A stretch of DNA of 64,000 nucleotides from Solea solea (taxonomy: Eukaryota > Chordata > Actinopteri > Pleuronectiformes > Soleidae), in the NCBI RefSeq assembly GCF_958295425.1, contig NC_081136.1, positions 28,882,077 to 28,946,076 of the forward strand. The letters run 5' to 3'. The notes below the pieces were generated by a model that was given only the letters and a program-made list of their open reading frames with translations, was not told where the DNA came from and searched no databases. Numbering within the stretch: the stretch's first letter is position 1; each line of letters starts with the position of its first letter. Positions 26,214-40,149 of the stretch are shown here, piece by piece. The position numbers and the translations under genes were made by a program.

Positions 26214-27211
26214 CTGTATGCTCTTTTCAGTTTCTGGCACAATGCTCTCCCTGTGTAGCATCTCTTAAAGGAGGAAATCATTCAGGTAATAGGGACCTTT
26301 GACAAGCACTTTGAGGAGATGATTAGAGTTTCAGCAAACTATTGTTGTTCCTATAAGTGCCAGATAAAGGCGCACTCTCTCTCCATTAGTGCTAATGCAT
26401 GACATTTGTGTTTGCAGTGGTGTAAGATATCCCACATGGAGTGGAAATACACCAGTGCAGGATGTGAGCTCGGAGAGTCAATCCCCGCTTACTGGAATTA
26501 ATCACGGCCATAATTACGTCCGCACTAACGAGCCAGTTGTCTTGAGCTCGAGCCAGGTGTTTAGCAGGAAGCCGTATGTGACATTTTGAGTTTTGGTGCT
26601 CTGCCATCTGCACACATACACAAACACACTTGGGTTCCAAGAGACTGAGTGAGTTGAGCAAACATTACTCCAGCCGCCGCTGCTCTTCTCTCACCACGTA
26701 CATTCATCTTCCTGAGATGCCTCCTGTCCCAAAGCACTGCGGTTTCCCACCTTAGGAGCCAGATAGGAAGCTGTGGTACCACTTTCACATCTGTTATTCC
26801 GTGACAGCTTTGCTTATCGTGTGCATTTTAGAGCCGTGCTTTGAGTCTACATGAGAAAATAACACTTTCCGAAGGAGCCGATTGTCTCAATCACAGGTTT
26901 CAGGCCTTTTTTTTAAATAAAGTTTGATGTCTATTTGGAGATAATGGCTGTGTTTAGAGTACACTAGACAATAAATTAAACAATAAAGGTGTGGTCGAAT
27001 GGCCAATAGGGGCCTGGTTGCAGATTAAAAAAAAGAAGAGCATTGAAAATGTATTACAATGTATTACAAATTGTAAAAGGTTATTATTTGGACTCATAAA
27101 TTACTTGTAGCCTACACATAGTAGATTATCCACATGAAGTACAAACCTGGATTAATCTTATTCCCTGGCGTCTTAAGTATTGTGCAATTGTGGTAATCGT
27201 TGCACAGTTTG

Positions 27212-27242
<31 letters not shown>

Positions 27243-28222
27243 AAGTTTCTATATTTTGTTTTAATTTATTTGATTTATCTGACTGCGCGTGCCATTCCTC
27301 AGACAAAACACGTCTGTGCTCTGCTCTGCACCTGTGTTATGTTTTCATGCTGACACAGATGCGCGCTCCCTTTTCACGCGGGCGAGAGAACTGCTTTGTT
27401 TCCATGACTCAGTAACTAAAACAGCGAAGCTGCCACCAACTCTGAAGTGAGGCTCTTTGTAGTGGAATGGCCAAAATAACTTCAAATACAAGCAGTGAAC
27501 GGGTTAGAAAATAGGCTGTATGTCGATTACTCACTTTATACAAGTGGCACATAAACGCTGAGTGAACACAATTTCCATGGCTTTTATTTGCCTCCTGGGA
27601 TTTCCTAGTGTGTAACTAAACTCTTTGTCAAACTATTATGGGATGCACTGTGTGTTTTTTCACTGTGTAATCATCACTTACGAGCCACAAACTGGAGGAT
27701 GATTGATTAACAGATTGACAGCAGTGACACAATAACATCCGAAATGTAATCTAATTTAAAAAAAACAAGGATTGAGGCCTTGGACATGAGTTGACAGGAA
27801 TCACCACACACACACACACACACCGACATTAAAAATAACTCAGATCTTTTTTAACATCAAACAGGAACAATTTAATAACTTGTCATTATAAACGCATTTA
27901 CAATAATTTCACCATTTTTGACTAAAGGGAAAATTGAAGCATTAAGGATCAAGGCTGTCACCAAGCTCATTTAGCCAGAGAGAATATACTACTGCCCCCT
28001 GGTGGAGTCAGAAAACAGTGTCTCTTCAAACGGTCAAGTCAAACCACAGTGAATAGCAATTGAGGATTCAGTGCCATGTCTATATGATTTACCTTCTCAT
28101 TAATTGAATTAATTAAATCATGCAGGTTATGATGGTTACACACTACATTTTTACATTTATATAGAGTCTTATTTGAAGAATATCAAAGAAACACAGCAGC
28201 ATTTTCCCTTGGTAGAGATCAT

Positions 28223-28228
28223 TTTAAT
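28223..28228 (-). terminator. Candidate poly(A) signal of dennd2a (ATTAAA)
   Basis: Read on the minus strand this is ATTAAA, about 160 bases after the dennd2a stop codon. No canonical AATAAA lies closer; the next one on the minus strand is near 27583. This is weak evidence from position only. Confidence 0.25.
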
Positions 28229-28384
28229 TCACTACAGTCACTATGTGTCTATCATGAGTTTTAGATAAAAACCCACCCACTCACTGACACAGAAGAGGAT
28301 GAGGAGTGTTACCGGAACTGAAAATGCACTCATTTCATTGCTCATATTTCCTTGTATTTCTCGTTCCAGTGCTTCGGTGTTGCA

Positions 28385-31300
28385 TTATTTCTTGGAGAGG
28401 AATTTCATTTTATTTCCTGAAACAATAGAAACAACAACAGTGTCAATGTGAGAACGGACCTGTGGTTGATTGATTGTTTTCATATGAGTAGATCAGACAG
28501 AGCGATCCTTACCTAAGCCCTTGAGAAACCTGTTAACCCTTCGGTGTTCATTTTCATGCATGGAGTCCAGATAATCCTGCACCCTCACTTCAAACAGTCC
28601 TGAGGAAAAGAGAAGGAACCTGTGAACCATCCGATCACCTCCGGAGCATCTGACCTTCTATAGCTAACTGCTGCACCTGTGTACCTTTCAGAGCCTGCTG
28701 GTGGAGCTCCCTCTCCTGAATGAACCAGCCAAACATCTGGGTCTCCATGAAAACCTCCACGAAGCGGCGCATCGTCTTGGAGGGGAACGCTTTGCGGAAG
28801 CCCTCCCGCTGGAAGGAGCAGAGGCCTGGCGACGAGGACGAGGAGGAGGAGTAGCCGTCTTCTCGCTCCCCGGTGATGAAGAGCGGGTAGTGGCCCACCA
28901 GTTCCACAAAGAAACGGACAAAGGCCTCGGACACAATGGTGCTGAGATGTACAGAGTCTGAAATAAGGAAGTTATATTCAGCAAGTGGGGGTCATAGAGG
29001 TGGTAAATTAAGAAACTGTGACACAAATGTCCATAGTTACCACTGTCTCCTCCTCTCTCATTAGCAAGCTCTTTCCTCCTCTCGAGAACATTCTCCAGGG
29101 CTGATTGAAGCTTGGCGGGCAGGATGGAGTCCTCGTCATCCAACTACAAAGACAAGAACCACATTGAATATACCTACTTGTATTGTCTGAAACAATTATA
29201 AATCCACATCCAGAACTTACCTGTCTGAGAAATCGACTGTTGCCTAGATCCACAACCAGCACCTGCAGAAGAGCACACAGTCCAAAATGATTCTAATGCA
29301 ACGTGATTGCTGTGTTAAATCATAAAATCATGTAAATAATGTCATGACTTCTTCAAATAACTCAAGTCCCTTCCCCCTCATAGCGGAGGATTAGAAACTC
29401 TCTGACCTCCTCCAGGGGCAGTTCAGTGAGCTGGGGCAAGGAGCTGGACAACAGGCCCACGATGAACGGGGTCGGAGTGCAGACGATGTCGAGCATAGCC
29501 GAGGGCAGCACAGGGATGTAAGTGTGCTGCCATACGAAGGGATACAGCAGTGCCACCACTGCATGACAACACTGGGAGAGTGTACTGCAAGAAGGAGGAG
29601 GAAGAGGAAGAAGGCAAAAAAATGATCAGTAAAGAAGGATGACAGATGTTAGATGTTGAGAAATTGGTGACCTTTGACCCCATTTTGACTGATACATTAT
29701 GTGTTTACGTATTTTATTTTGCTGGCACTTTCATTTGAAAAGGTTCGCCTTTCCTTTGTGTCCCCTCGTCCTTTTTGAAGAAAGAACCCCAACCTTGTTT
29801 AAACCAGTACTTGTTGAGGTGAACTGTGGGCCACGCCCCTTCCAGCCTGAGTGCACCGGCTCAGAGTGATCTGCTCATCACCTGCACACACTCACACACT
29901 CACAGATTCACTGCAGAGCAGCAATCAGTTGAGAAGTGAGGCTGAGGATCCAAAACTACTTTGTGCAGAATAAAACTTGTTCAAACAAGGAAGAAGCAGC
30001 TGGTGAGCTTTCACTGTTTTCTGGGGGTATAACCGGGTTATGTTCATGTTGCTCATAGTATGCCATTTTATGTCACGTTAATTAGCTGGTTAAGGGGTGT
30101 AAATGCAAATGTCTGAAGTCTTGTTGGTTAAATATAACTAAAATGTGATGCATTTAAAAAAAACATGAAAAGGCTTGCCTTAAAAAAACAATTGTGTAGT
30201 TAAAATTGTTAAAGTCAAGCCGTTAAATCTTAATGTTTGCTGTACATGCACTAAAAGTGATGTTTGTGATGAAACCTTTCAAGTGGGGAATTTTGTACAT
30301 TTACCACTTGACGGTACTTTTTACTTGTACTTTTAGTAAAATGATATCAAAATAGTGGTGCTTTTACTTGAGTAGAATATTTCAGTTCTCTTTCCACCTC
30401 TGGAAATTCTTAATTCTTGCCACATGAGGGCGGTATAATCTAAAACCCAGTTGATTGCTCCCTAGAGTAACATTTCCCATAGAGAGGGGAAAAAAACAAG
30501 GCTGCATAGTTTCATTTCATGTACGTCACTTGTCTTTGCATTCCTGTTCTCTACTAATGTGATGTGACCACGCTCTCTGACTCCCGCTGGCTTTTCCCTC
30601 TGTAGAACAAACAAACTACAGCACAACAACAACAACAACCAGTAGCAGTAGCAGCAGCAGCAGCAGCAGCAGCAGCCTGGCCTCAAAATATCTCTGTGGC
30701 ATGTTCTCTGAATAAAACTAGGGCTGCCTTAAATGTATTTAAGACCACCCATACTCCTTTATAACCTCCACGTGAAAACATCCTCGATGCTTTCACCTGA
30801 TGTCTGCTGTCTCCATATTTACATAAGATAAGATAAGTCCTTTATTAGCCCCGCAGTGGCTGTCACAGCAATAAACACGGTAAAGATAATAAATAATAAA
30901 TGTGCGTTTCCCACATTATGTGAAAGTACAATATAGAACTACGACTAATATAAAGTTAAAATAGAATGCACATTATAGAGAGTTACCAGAATATATAAGT
31001 ATACAGTATGGGCTTGATATTTACAGTACAAATAAGGGTCGCATAGGATGTACATTCAACATGATATTATATAAGTATATTGCACCGACCTGAGATTGTC
31101 GGCAGTGAAGATTACCCTTCGCTCCAGCAGCAAAGAGCCAAACACCCGCAGGAGCAGCCGCAGACTCAAACAAGAGAAGAGACATTCAAAATCGACATGC
31201 TCCAGGCGAGAATCAGAGGGTCGACACAGCTCCATCACCTGGGTGAAATATCAGGGGTTTTTAAAGAAACATGCAAAATATTTTACAGCAGATTTTAGTA

Positions 31301-34300
31301 TTTGAGGAAAGAAAAGAACTCCACTTTTTCTCTTCTTGAAAAATATGTCAGTACTGACAATTGGACACGTTATTTCCTTTCTTTTTAGCTTACTTTAATT
31401 TAAACAACCAGAATTCTGTGGCGGTAACGGTGTCACTCACCTCGGTGCCTGAGCCAGGGAGGAAAGTTTTAATGGTTATGGTTCTGCCCGGAGCCGGAAA
31501 CTGGGCCTCCATTATGGCTCTCATGAACGGCTGCACCAAGGCTGGAGACAGAGCCCTGCGTCTTCCCACCTCATCCAGCACCTGCAGTACAGCAGACAAA
31601 ATCATGGCTTGAAAATGACTAATTTATTTGCATATTTTCAGTTATGGATGTCCATGGCATCAAAACAGAGATTAACAAGATCAACAGTCCAATATTCCTC
31701 TTTTCCAGGAAACTTTTCATCTAACCAGTCTTTAAAACAGGAAAACAAGCTGATTTTCACTCTCTTTGAATCATTGAGAATGACTTTTATGGCTTATGGA
31801 GTTATATTATGATTACATGGGAAGAAGTGGAAGTGATTTACCTTGGAGAACAGGTTGAAACAGCCAAGATGGCTGACGATACAATAGACTTCTGGTAGAC
31901 GTTTGCCTTTTCCACTTGGCTGAAGAAAAGCAGAAAACGTTGTTCAGTTTCTCAACAGCATAGAATATTATGCCTCTTTTACAGTAAGTTTTATTAGATG
32001 ACACATTGAAATCACAACAGGAGTACTGAAACACACACACACACACACACATACTGTACACACGCGCGCACACAAACACACTTTCCCAGACTCGCACACT
32101 TCCTCCCAGACTCTGAGATGCACTGTTTTTCCCACAGGCACATTGACTATTTTGGCAAGCTTATTTATTCAGCCGTCATCGTGGTATTTAGCCACTTCCT
32201 GTCCACCAGCAGTGCTCTTATTTGTTCTTTTTCATTTTCTATTTACCAGTAAACGGCGGCAGTATCCAAATCTCCTGCTCCCGTCCACTCCGGTCAGCAC
32301 AAAGGAGAACATCTCGCTGTGAGGTGACGCAGCACAATGCACAAATAAGTGGGATGAATGCATTGACAATCAAATGAATGAGTGACTTTTCCATACGTCA
32401 GCCATGTAAGACAAGACAATAAAAATGAGGTGTCCTTTATTGTGCAGACCGTTAAGAAGCAGTGTCTTTAGTGCATATGCACAGTGTCCCTGGGGAGAGT
32501 TCTGTGGAATCTCATGAACAAGTTGTGTTTAATTTGGCGCTCTTACCTTGGGTAACTCTCCACTGATTCCCAGTCTTTAGCATCGGGGAAACAAAACTGA
32601 GGAATGATCCTCAGTTGATCCTCCGTCTCCCTCATGAGCATGAAGCTTCGCTCCAACTGTAAACATCACAGAAGGTCAAAAAGGTCATACATTTTCATAT
32701 ATCTTATGGATTTTTAATGCAGGTATATTTTTTTGGGGGGATAATTGTGAATTAAATTAAAGGTCCAGTGTGTCAGAAGAACATACTGATGGGTAGGAAA
32801 CTACATTTCTATAAAATAATCCCTCCTAAATGTTTCACATTGGATCATGAGTGTTATAATAATACATAGATCTATGAGATTTGTGCTCCGGACCTTAGGT
32901 GGGAACTGCTGTGTGACCGTCGGCACATAGTGGGTTCCGGTCTTGGACTTCTGCAGTGACACGACCAGGAAATATTCAAAGAGCTTGCGCTGACGGAGCT
33001 CCTTATCCAGAGAGCTCTTCCTGATGTTGCTGCCGTTGTAGTGGACCTGCGGCTGGCTGGGCTGGCTCAGTATGGACTTCACTGAGACAAGACGCTGGCG
33101 GTGAGCTGAGAGATAATAAAGGAGGATACACAGTGCAGTTAAATACTGTGTTTTAATGTGAGTCAGTGAAGAGAAAATGAAGGGATGTGATTGAGGTTAA
33201 AACACTACCTTTGGCTCTTTCTTCGATTTCACTCTCAGAGTCACTGTTGTCATCCGTTACTGTAAAGATTCAGTTATATTTCTTAAGTCAAACACTTGGA
33301 AACAACATTACAGTTAAGTTCTCATGCTGGCCGACATGTCAAATCACCTCTTCCTGAGCTTGTCTCCGCGTAATGGTAGATCCTTCGTAGGTGTTTTTTT
33401 CTGATTCGCGCTTCAAAGATGCTATTGATCCTCAGAACAACCTGGTGGGGAAAATAAGAATTGGAAATAAGAACTGTTGATTTTTTGCTGTTACTGATAT
33501 TATTTTGACTCAGTTTGGTCTTTGTGAACAGAAATGACGTAAAAATTATTACTTTCATCTGAAAATGGGCCCCATGAAGCAATACTGAGGGAGCCATTAA
33601 AGTGTATACAGCAGCTTATTTGTGTTTTTGAGCTTTGTGTTGGTTTTATTTTTTGTCAGTTATACTACAATGGTACTGTAGACTCGCTTTATTATTCAGC
33701 ATTGTTTGAAGTCATCTATTCAATGAGATGAATGTAACAGACATTTGTTTATATTTAAAAGTTACGCAATACAGTTTTAAATCGGCCAAACTGGACTTTA
33801 AGGGAATAAACCCCAAGTTCATAAATATGTTCAGTTTAAATAATTGCAAGACATTTTCTCTAACGTGCAACATTATGTGTTTTTGTTTTTTTTGTTGTTT
33901 TTGACAGACCGTTGGAATTCTGCGGCAGCTGCGGCTGTACGGATCCCCGGCCAGCCAGGATGTGTTTTCAGGAGAGGTGGAGGTGGGTGTGGGTGTGGAA
34001 GGAGGGCTGAGCTGGGGTGGAGATGAAACGCCTCCACTGCTGACACTGTGGGCCTGCGGGCCGGTTCTCCGCAGGTCCAGCAGCTTAAAGCTCCTGCCTG
34101 AATTCTGCCTGAAGAAGCCTGGCCTTGAAGCCTGACAACAGAAAAAAAAAACGATAATTGTTTTCATGCAATAACCTCTAAATCAGAAGTGTGTGTAATG
34201 TTAAGTTACTACTGCAGGGACCTTTGTAGTGTCAGCACCAGGAGAGGGGGGCAAAGACTGCTGCGAGCATTGACTCTCCAGTTCTATATCCTCATAGGGG

Positions 34301-36902
34301 TTCTCTTTGGGCGAATCTACATGGAACGAAATATGAAAATAGTTGGCATTGAGGGATTATTAAAGAATAAACAGTGTATTATTACTGGAATAATAATAGA
34401 TTTGGTTTCAGCCGTAACACATGACACAAAAAAACTTTGTGTGAAGGATAAGACGTGTCTGACCCAGGATGTCTTCATAATGATGTTCCTGAGACAGTGA
34501 ATGGGAGACGAGCGGGACAGCTGTTTCTGCAAGATCTTCAAACTCAAATGACTTCCTGTGAACAGAACAGTAAAAAAAATCACCCTTGTTTGTTTGAACA
34601 AAAATCACCCTTTTTTATTAAAAGCAAAAATAGTCTAAAAGTGGATAATGAATGGATTTAACAGTGTCGCTACAGCAGTGAGGAATTCACGTGTCTGTCC
34701 CAAGTAGCTGCCACTCGTGACGAGGGCTGCAATTAGCAATTATTTTTGGAATTTATTGATGTTTGGTCCATAAAATGTCCTAAATGTTTTGAAAATGGGG
34801 ATCGACGTCTCCTAAACCTCAAAATAACAAAATCGTTTTGTCCATGAACCAAAATGATTCAGTTTCATTTGTTATATGGAGCAAAGGAAATAGAAAATAA
34901 TAAAATTAACTGAGAGCTCATACATATTTGAACTGTTTTAAATCCTCGAGATTCATGATTTTGTCATGTTGACATTCACAGATTTCCCTTTTGGACAGCT
35001 GTCAATCACATCCACATATTTACAAAAGTAACAACATGACCAAAAACTATTGATTGAGATGAAAAATTCCATTAAAATGGGGTTTGACAGCTATTCTACA
35101 CTTTGTGACTTCCAGGTCAGCTTCATGGAGAAAATCAGATTTTTTTTTTTGTAATACGTTCTATGGTCTGTACCTGTTGATGTTATCTTGGACTCTCTCA
35201 CTCCTGGGCCTCCTGTAGATACCAGCAGGATGTTTTGAGGCAGGTAATTTGGAGATGGAGGGCAGAGGAGGGAGGTTCCTCTGTCCTCTGCTTTGCCTCT
35301 GACTCTTCCCCATGGGAGCAACCGCTGGATGCTGGAAAGTGCGTCTGGGTTTGGGGACTGGGTTGATGGGTAGCGACCCTGGCTCTGTGTATATGTGATC
35401 CTGTTGCTGCTTCCCTTTTCTGACCACCTCGGACGCATTTTTCCCTCCTACCTGTTTGTCCTTACACGGCGGGCTGAAGTAATTTCCAAGCTCAGGCAGT
35501 GTTTTCCCGTGATTGTCTCCCATAGCTTCCATATTTTTAAAGAGAGTGAAAACGGCTCTCTTCTCCTGGCTGCTGTGATCTACTGCTCTCCTATCACCGC
35601 TTTTCCTCAATGTCCCTGTTTCATGCTGCATCGCCACCATAGGTGAACCGGGCCTGGATTCTCCAAGCTTTTCTACATTTTCTTTCTCTGGATCTTGTTT
35701 TTTGTTTTGAACCACTCTTTTACTATCCTCCTCTTGTTGCTTCTCATAGGGTTGACTGCTATTGGCTGTTCCTCTTTGCTGTTTTCCACTTTCAACCGGT
35801 GAGCAAGGCCTTGAATGAAGTTTTCCTACAGTGTCTTTTCCCAGAATTTCCTTTTCCTTTAGGGCTACCCTCCTGCTCTCTCCTCTAAGCTCATCCGCAG
35901 TCTTTCTCATCTGAGATTCTGTCATTTGTGCACTCTGGCCTGAAGAACCTGAGATAATGGATGAATGAGTGGGTTCCTTTCCCTCCCACAGAGAAATTTT
36001 GTCCTTAATTTTGCCTCCACTGGATCGGTGGAGCTTGTTGTCCACTGGGAGACTGTTCTCGTTGCGGTGAGTCTCAAAGCTTGACCTCCTGTGAGCCATC
36101 ACGGCCGATTCTTCCCTGTGGTTGCTCAGGTTCTCCAATGCGGTGAAGGGAAGTTTTGATGCAACCTCTTGTGTTTGCCCAGCGTCCTTGTTTTCCACAA
36201 TAATATGGAAACCACTTTTTCCACCAGGATAGCCCTTCTTCTTAAGCCTACAAAGCAATAAAAGAGGTTTTAATATTTAGTGATTTAGAGATGTACACAG
36301 TCTTTTGACTTATGTAGTTAAAGGTAATGAATAAGCAGTGGAAAAAGTAACTTGGGATATCTATAATATACTATTTTAACTAAAAGTAATCACCCTGACC
36401 AATATTGTAAGGAAAAATACTATTGTATTATACAATTAATATCCACATTTATATAGGAAAGACGACATGCATGCTACCAAATGGCTAAGCAACTGAAACT
36501 TCCTTGAACTTTCCACTGTTCATGTCAGTTCGAGGACACGTGGTCTTTTTCTGGCGTCAGTGGGAAAATTCATCCGGCGAGAAAAATTCCAAAGAACGAG
36601 CCTATGACCAAGCATGATCTTCTCATCAGCCTTCCTAAATAAACACGCACTTGGACCGAGGCCCATTTCATCAAACTGTTATGTTTTAATAAATAAACAG
36701 GAGGAAATGGGAAGCCCTGTAGTTGAAAGACCTTTTGTGACTTTATAGTAATGGATGTGAGGAGTAAAGGGCAACCACGGCCCATATTTCTCAGGCTCGG
36801 TAGGAATTAGCGAGGTTAAAAAAACAAAAGCCCTGACACAAACCTGTTGACAGTGGAGTAGATGCAGTCTTGGTTGGTTTTCATTCTCTCAGTGGCCTCC
36901 AT
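28385..36902 (-). CDS. dennd2a: DENN domain-containing protein 2A (Rab GEF), 19 coding exons, 1053 aa
   Basis: Coding exons in transcript order, all on the minus strand: 36902-36844, 36247-35174, 34555-34464, 34316-34222, 34131-33910, 33441-33348, 33259-33209, 33105-32894, 32656-32547, 32316-32247, 31919-31842, 31581-31441, 31238-31090, 29584-29407, 29262-29221, 29143-29041, 28957-28685, 28599-28513, 28416-28385 (TAA). Every junction has AG/GT borders and all phases agree; the sum is 3162 nt. Start: ATG at 36902-36900, reading MEATERMKTNQDCIYSTVN, chosen because it opens the first exon that joins in frame. Residues 1 to about 600 are a disordered, basic and Ser/Pro-rich region with the family motifs KIKDKISLWEG, PVPKPRRTF, KSFEFEDL and SPKENPYEDIEL. 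The uDENN part starts near residue 603 (KLFEYFLVVSLQK), cDENN is about 710-850 (GSRRFGYCRRLLP, LLLERRVIF) and dDENN about 855-1040 (LPLEEVLVVDLGN, FRKAFPSKTMRRF). The C-terminus GLGNKMKFLSKK matches vertebrate DENND2A as I recall it. Human DENND2A is about 1009 aa. DENND2 proteins act as exchange factors for Rab9 in endosome-to-Golgi transport (family knowledge). Upstream non-coding exons were not located. DENND2C is the main alternative; the KSFEFEDL and NPYEDIEL blocks and the slc37a3 neighbour favour 2A. Confidence 0.95.
30300..30403. repeat. Fragment of the 'cttgagtaaaatatttcag ... ccacctctg' repeat
   Basis: It contains ttttacttgtacttttagta and gagtagaatatttcagttct and ends tttccacctctgg, a common fish repeat end. 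A related fragment lies at 25688-25775 (aggtgggtaataacaagtta). Confidence 0.45.
30641..30677. repeat. (CAG)n microsatellite in a dennd2a intron
   Basis: About 11 CAG-type units, the first few as CAGTAG. Similar arrays occur at 7680-7694 and 16801-16823. All are outside coding exons. Confidence 0.9.
30824..31083. repeat. LINE-tail-like repeat in a dennd2a intron, ending beside the 31090 exon
   Basis: It begins ataagataagataagtcctt followed by tattagccccgcagtgg, then an A/T-rich run of short tata-type words. This resembles the 3' tails of fish CR1/Rex-type LINEs. It stops only a few bases from the donor of the exon at 31090-31238. The family is inferred. Confidence 0.5.
34722..34910. repeat. 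Old interspersed repeat in dennd2a intron 2 ('gggctgcaattag')
   Basis: The text gagggctgcaattagcaatt, tttggtccataaaatgtcct and ttttgtccatgaaccaaaat matches a common fish repeat. A relative lies in an slc37a3 intron at 47345-47510. Confidence 0.5.
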
Positions 36903-36915
36903 GATCACGGTATAC

Positions 36916-39900
36916 CTGAAGGAGAGAGAGAGAGTTCAATTCTTCAGTTTAGATATAAACATTTTTTTATCACATCCTGTCCAGTTTGGCTCCAGTTCGG
37001 ATTTAATATCAGGCACTTCAATAAAAGTGTGTCTTACTGTTTTTGTTTCATTTAGAGTAAAGAAAACAGATTATTTATTGGACAAAAAATAGAATCAACA
37101 CTGTAGTACAGTGGGCCTCGAACAGTCTTTCCCAAAACTGAAGGGTGTCCTGGCCTATTTTAGGCCCACCCACACAATAGGATGAAGTATTGTCACTCAT
37201 TTTATTATTTAAAAGCAATTCTATGAATCATCCATAATAAGCAATCCATATGGATGTAACAGTTTGCAAGGTAAAAAAACAAAAGAATACTTTCACACTT
37301 TTATTTTCAGAGACAGGTGCACAGGACTCAAACCAGCAAACGAAAGATCTAAATTGCATTGACAGATTTATTTAATGTTTCACAAGTAGACCTTGGTCAG
37401 GAAAAGGATCTTCTGTTTGCTTTGAAATGAATCATATGTATTTTGCAGTTTGTATAATTTAAATACTGAAAACTAAAAACCTTCTCTTTGTTTAAAGCAC
37501 AAAAAGTGGATGTATAGGCTTCCGGGTTGCCAGATGAGGACAACCACCAGGGGGTGACCCCTGAAGCCCAAAAAAGAACCCTATTTGAACATGGGAACAT
37601 GAATCTACCACTCATTGGATTTATAACAACAATGTACATTTCCCTGTGAAATGAATGGTCTCAGTTGCCAGTTTCGGGTTTTCTTCAATAGAACCTAATG
37701 TGAATTTTTTGGAAAATAGACCAGAAAGCATATGAGTGGACACCAGTGTCTCAAAACCTCAACAAAACCTTATATTTATGACCACTCAAGGCCCAACTGC
37801 AGTACCTTCACAGACCACATTTAAGGAATTACTGCTCCACCGTGTGAATATCTGCACATTATTTTCACATTACAGATCAATATGAAGATTAAGATTCTAC
37901 ACAGTGTCACCATTCTCTCTCAGCTGGTGATGTAGAGTAGAATTCAGGAGCCAGCTGGTGAGACTCAGGCACAATCATGACTGCTACTCCCACAAGCACT
38001 TCATCACACAAACCAGTCATTAATGTTACTGATTGAGTCACTCATCTCTCTCCTGTAGTATAGTATTGCATGACCCTTCCGTACGCTGCTGCTTTCTCCA
38101 CGCAGGAGAGCGACCTTTGACCCTCTCTGCAGCAAAAAAAAAGCTCTGTCCTCCTCATAGTAACGGATAGTTTCACATCGCTGAGGCAAATGCTTCAAAG
38201 TTCAGTGGCCTCTGAGATAGCGGTCAGTAATTTTCCCAGATCTGGAACTGGTGTCATTTGTTTAGTTGACATGTTGTCTTAAAGGGACTGTTCGCATTGT
38301 AGAGCCGCCGATAAGATGAGAGACGACGCATTGGGATGCTTTAATTACAGCAGTGTGATGGAAACAGACAGCCATCCAGAGCAGCACCACTAATCTAAAA
38401 TCCTCACATTATCTTTTTGAAAATAACACTTTTGGGTTTAAATTTCAATAATTTATTCAACTTTTTTCAACTCTTTTTTTCAGGAAATAAAATGCTGCTT
38501 GATTAGGTTTAATCAACTACCAACATGACACACGCCTTTAATAAATATCAGAGCAGCCATGACAACACGTTCTTCTATATCCACGATCATGAGACCATCC
38601 TTTCTCTATTCGCCACATTTCCGTCACCTAGAGTTTAAGACTGGTCTTGTCAAGCCATACAAAGCTAATGAATACACAGTACGATCATTGAAATCCCACT
38701 CTTCTACATTATTATCTACGAAATTGGACAACTCTTACCTCCTCCTGTTGTACAGTTTCCATGTGTTCATCGGTAACATGGCAGCATGATGCTGCAGCTA
38801 CAGTACCCATGAGAGCAGTATCCGTTGGAGCCAAGTCCAAACCTCAGTATTGTATGTCCAGATTAAACTTGACTGCAATATGGTATGTAAATGAATTTAA
38901 GCCTGAGTATGAGTGGCAGTGGAGACACAAGAGTCTCACAACAAACTACTCCTCTCTCTGCCTCTTCCCCAGTCTTCAGCTTTCATTCACTCTCTCTAAT
39001 TCATGCACCCTGAAAATGACTCCCACCCACCCTCTCTCTCTCTCCCTCTCTCTCTCTCTCCCTCTCTCTCTCTGCTTGGTGTCTATGCAGAGTGAATGAA
39101 TGACTCTTAACCCTGACTCAAACCAACGTCACCATCTTGCATCATGTGGAATGGCCTTTACTTTTTCTGTTCTTCCTATGAATCTGAAGGCTGCTGGGAT
39201 GCACTGACATCACAGCTGCGTCTGATCTCCAGCTGCTCACACAGCTCTAACTCCAACTACAGTCGGTCTCTCAGCACACACGTGCTGCCCCATGGTGTGT
39301 AACTGTATTTAATGCTGCAATGTCATTAATAACAAAAACTACAATAAAATAAGAGCAAAGTGTCTTCAACTTTGATACACACAACATTAGAGGCAAACAT
39401 GAAGCAATACATTCACATTACTATTATTTACACTATATTATACTGTATTTGTTTATTATTTTTCAGCCACATACCTACACCATTACACACGCTTTGTGCC
39501 ATTGTTTCTTTCACCAATAAACAACAAACAGTTCAGAAGCACTGTTTCTATCTTTTGTTTTCTCTTACACCAATTTCAAAACACATATGCATATATATGT
39601 GTATAATGAAACATATGTGTATACTATAAATACGCAATTCAATTCAAAAGTATTTATTTCATTTATATCTTATTTTAACCTGCATTTGCTTGAATCTGTG
39701 ATATTATGTATTATACAATCAATACTGGCTTGCATATGGCATGAAATCTTATTTTCCATTACATTTTTCATAGAAAACACAAGATGCACTCAGAGCAGTA
39801 AACACATTTGGCATTGGACTTACATTACATTAAATTAAATTAAATTAACATTCCACAATATAATAGAACCCACTATAATTCTGTAAAAACATACAGCTTG

Positions 39901-40149
39901 TGTAAACTTACCAGTGTTAAAGTTCAGACCAGGTTGAGTGAATACTCGCTGTTTAAGTGCCAGGCAATGTTTGATGCAAGGTTTTTTGGCGGTGCATGTT
40001 TTAAACGGTGTGTAGGAATTCACTTGCAGCCAATAGTCGCCTGGTTTTATCCGACAAGTGTCACAGTGACATGTGTCGAGCTGAGCAGCTGTGCCCTTAC
40101 AGTACAGTATATTCATGGCTTTATTTACTCATGTAGTTCCACCCCTGTC
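36916..40149. other. Intergenic region between divergent dennd2a and slc37a3
   Basis: It presumably contains the dennd2a promoter and its non-coding first exon, which I could not place with confidence. One possible donor on the minus strand (caggaggag followed by gtaagag) is near 38731. It also holds the repeat at 37500-37715 and a CT array around 39030-39075. Confidence 0.5.
37500..37715. repeat. Dispersed repeat upstream of dennd2a ('accaccagggggtgac')
   Basis: It contains ggcttccgggttgccagatg, accaccagggggtgacccct and gaatggtctcagttgccag, typical of a repeat found across teleosts. The accaccaggggg core also resembles a CTCF site. Confidence 0.5.

Larger units (their letters stand above)
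15880..28384. other. Gene-free flank, part 3
   Basis: Three copies of the 'ttattaggta' element, the TTAA-element relic, and the composite palindromic region at 25246-26213. Some stretches (for example 24990-25220 and 26460-26540) lack repeats and carry several ATTA-type motifs; they are candidates for conserved non-coding sequence. The 3' end of dennd2a runs into the right edge. Confidence 0.6.

Noticed and set aside
37540..37560. CTCF insulator site
   Set aside because: The core fits, but it lies inside a dispersed fish repeat and there is no other support.
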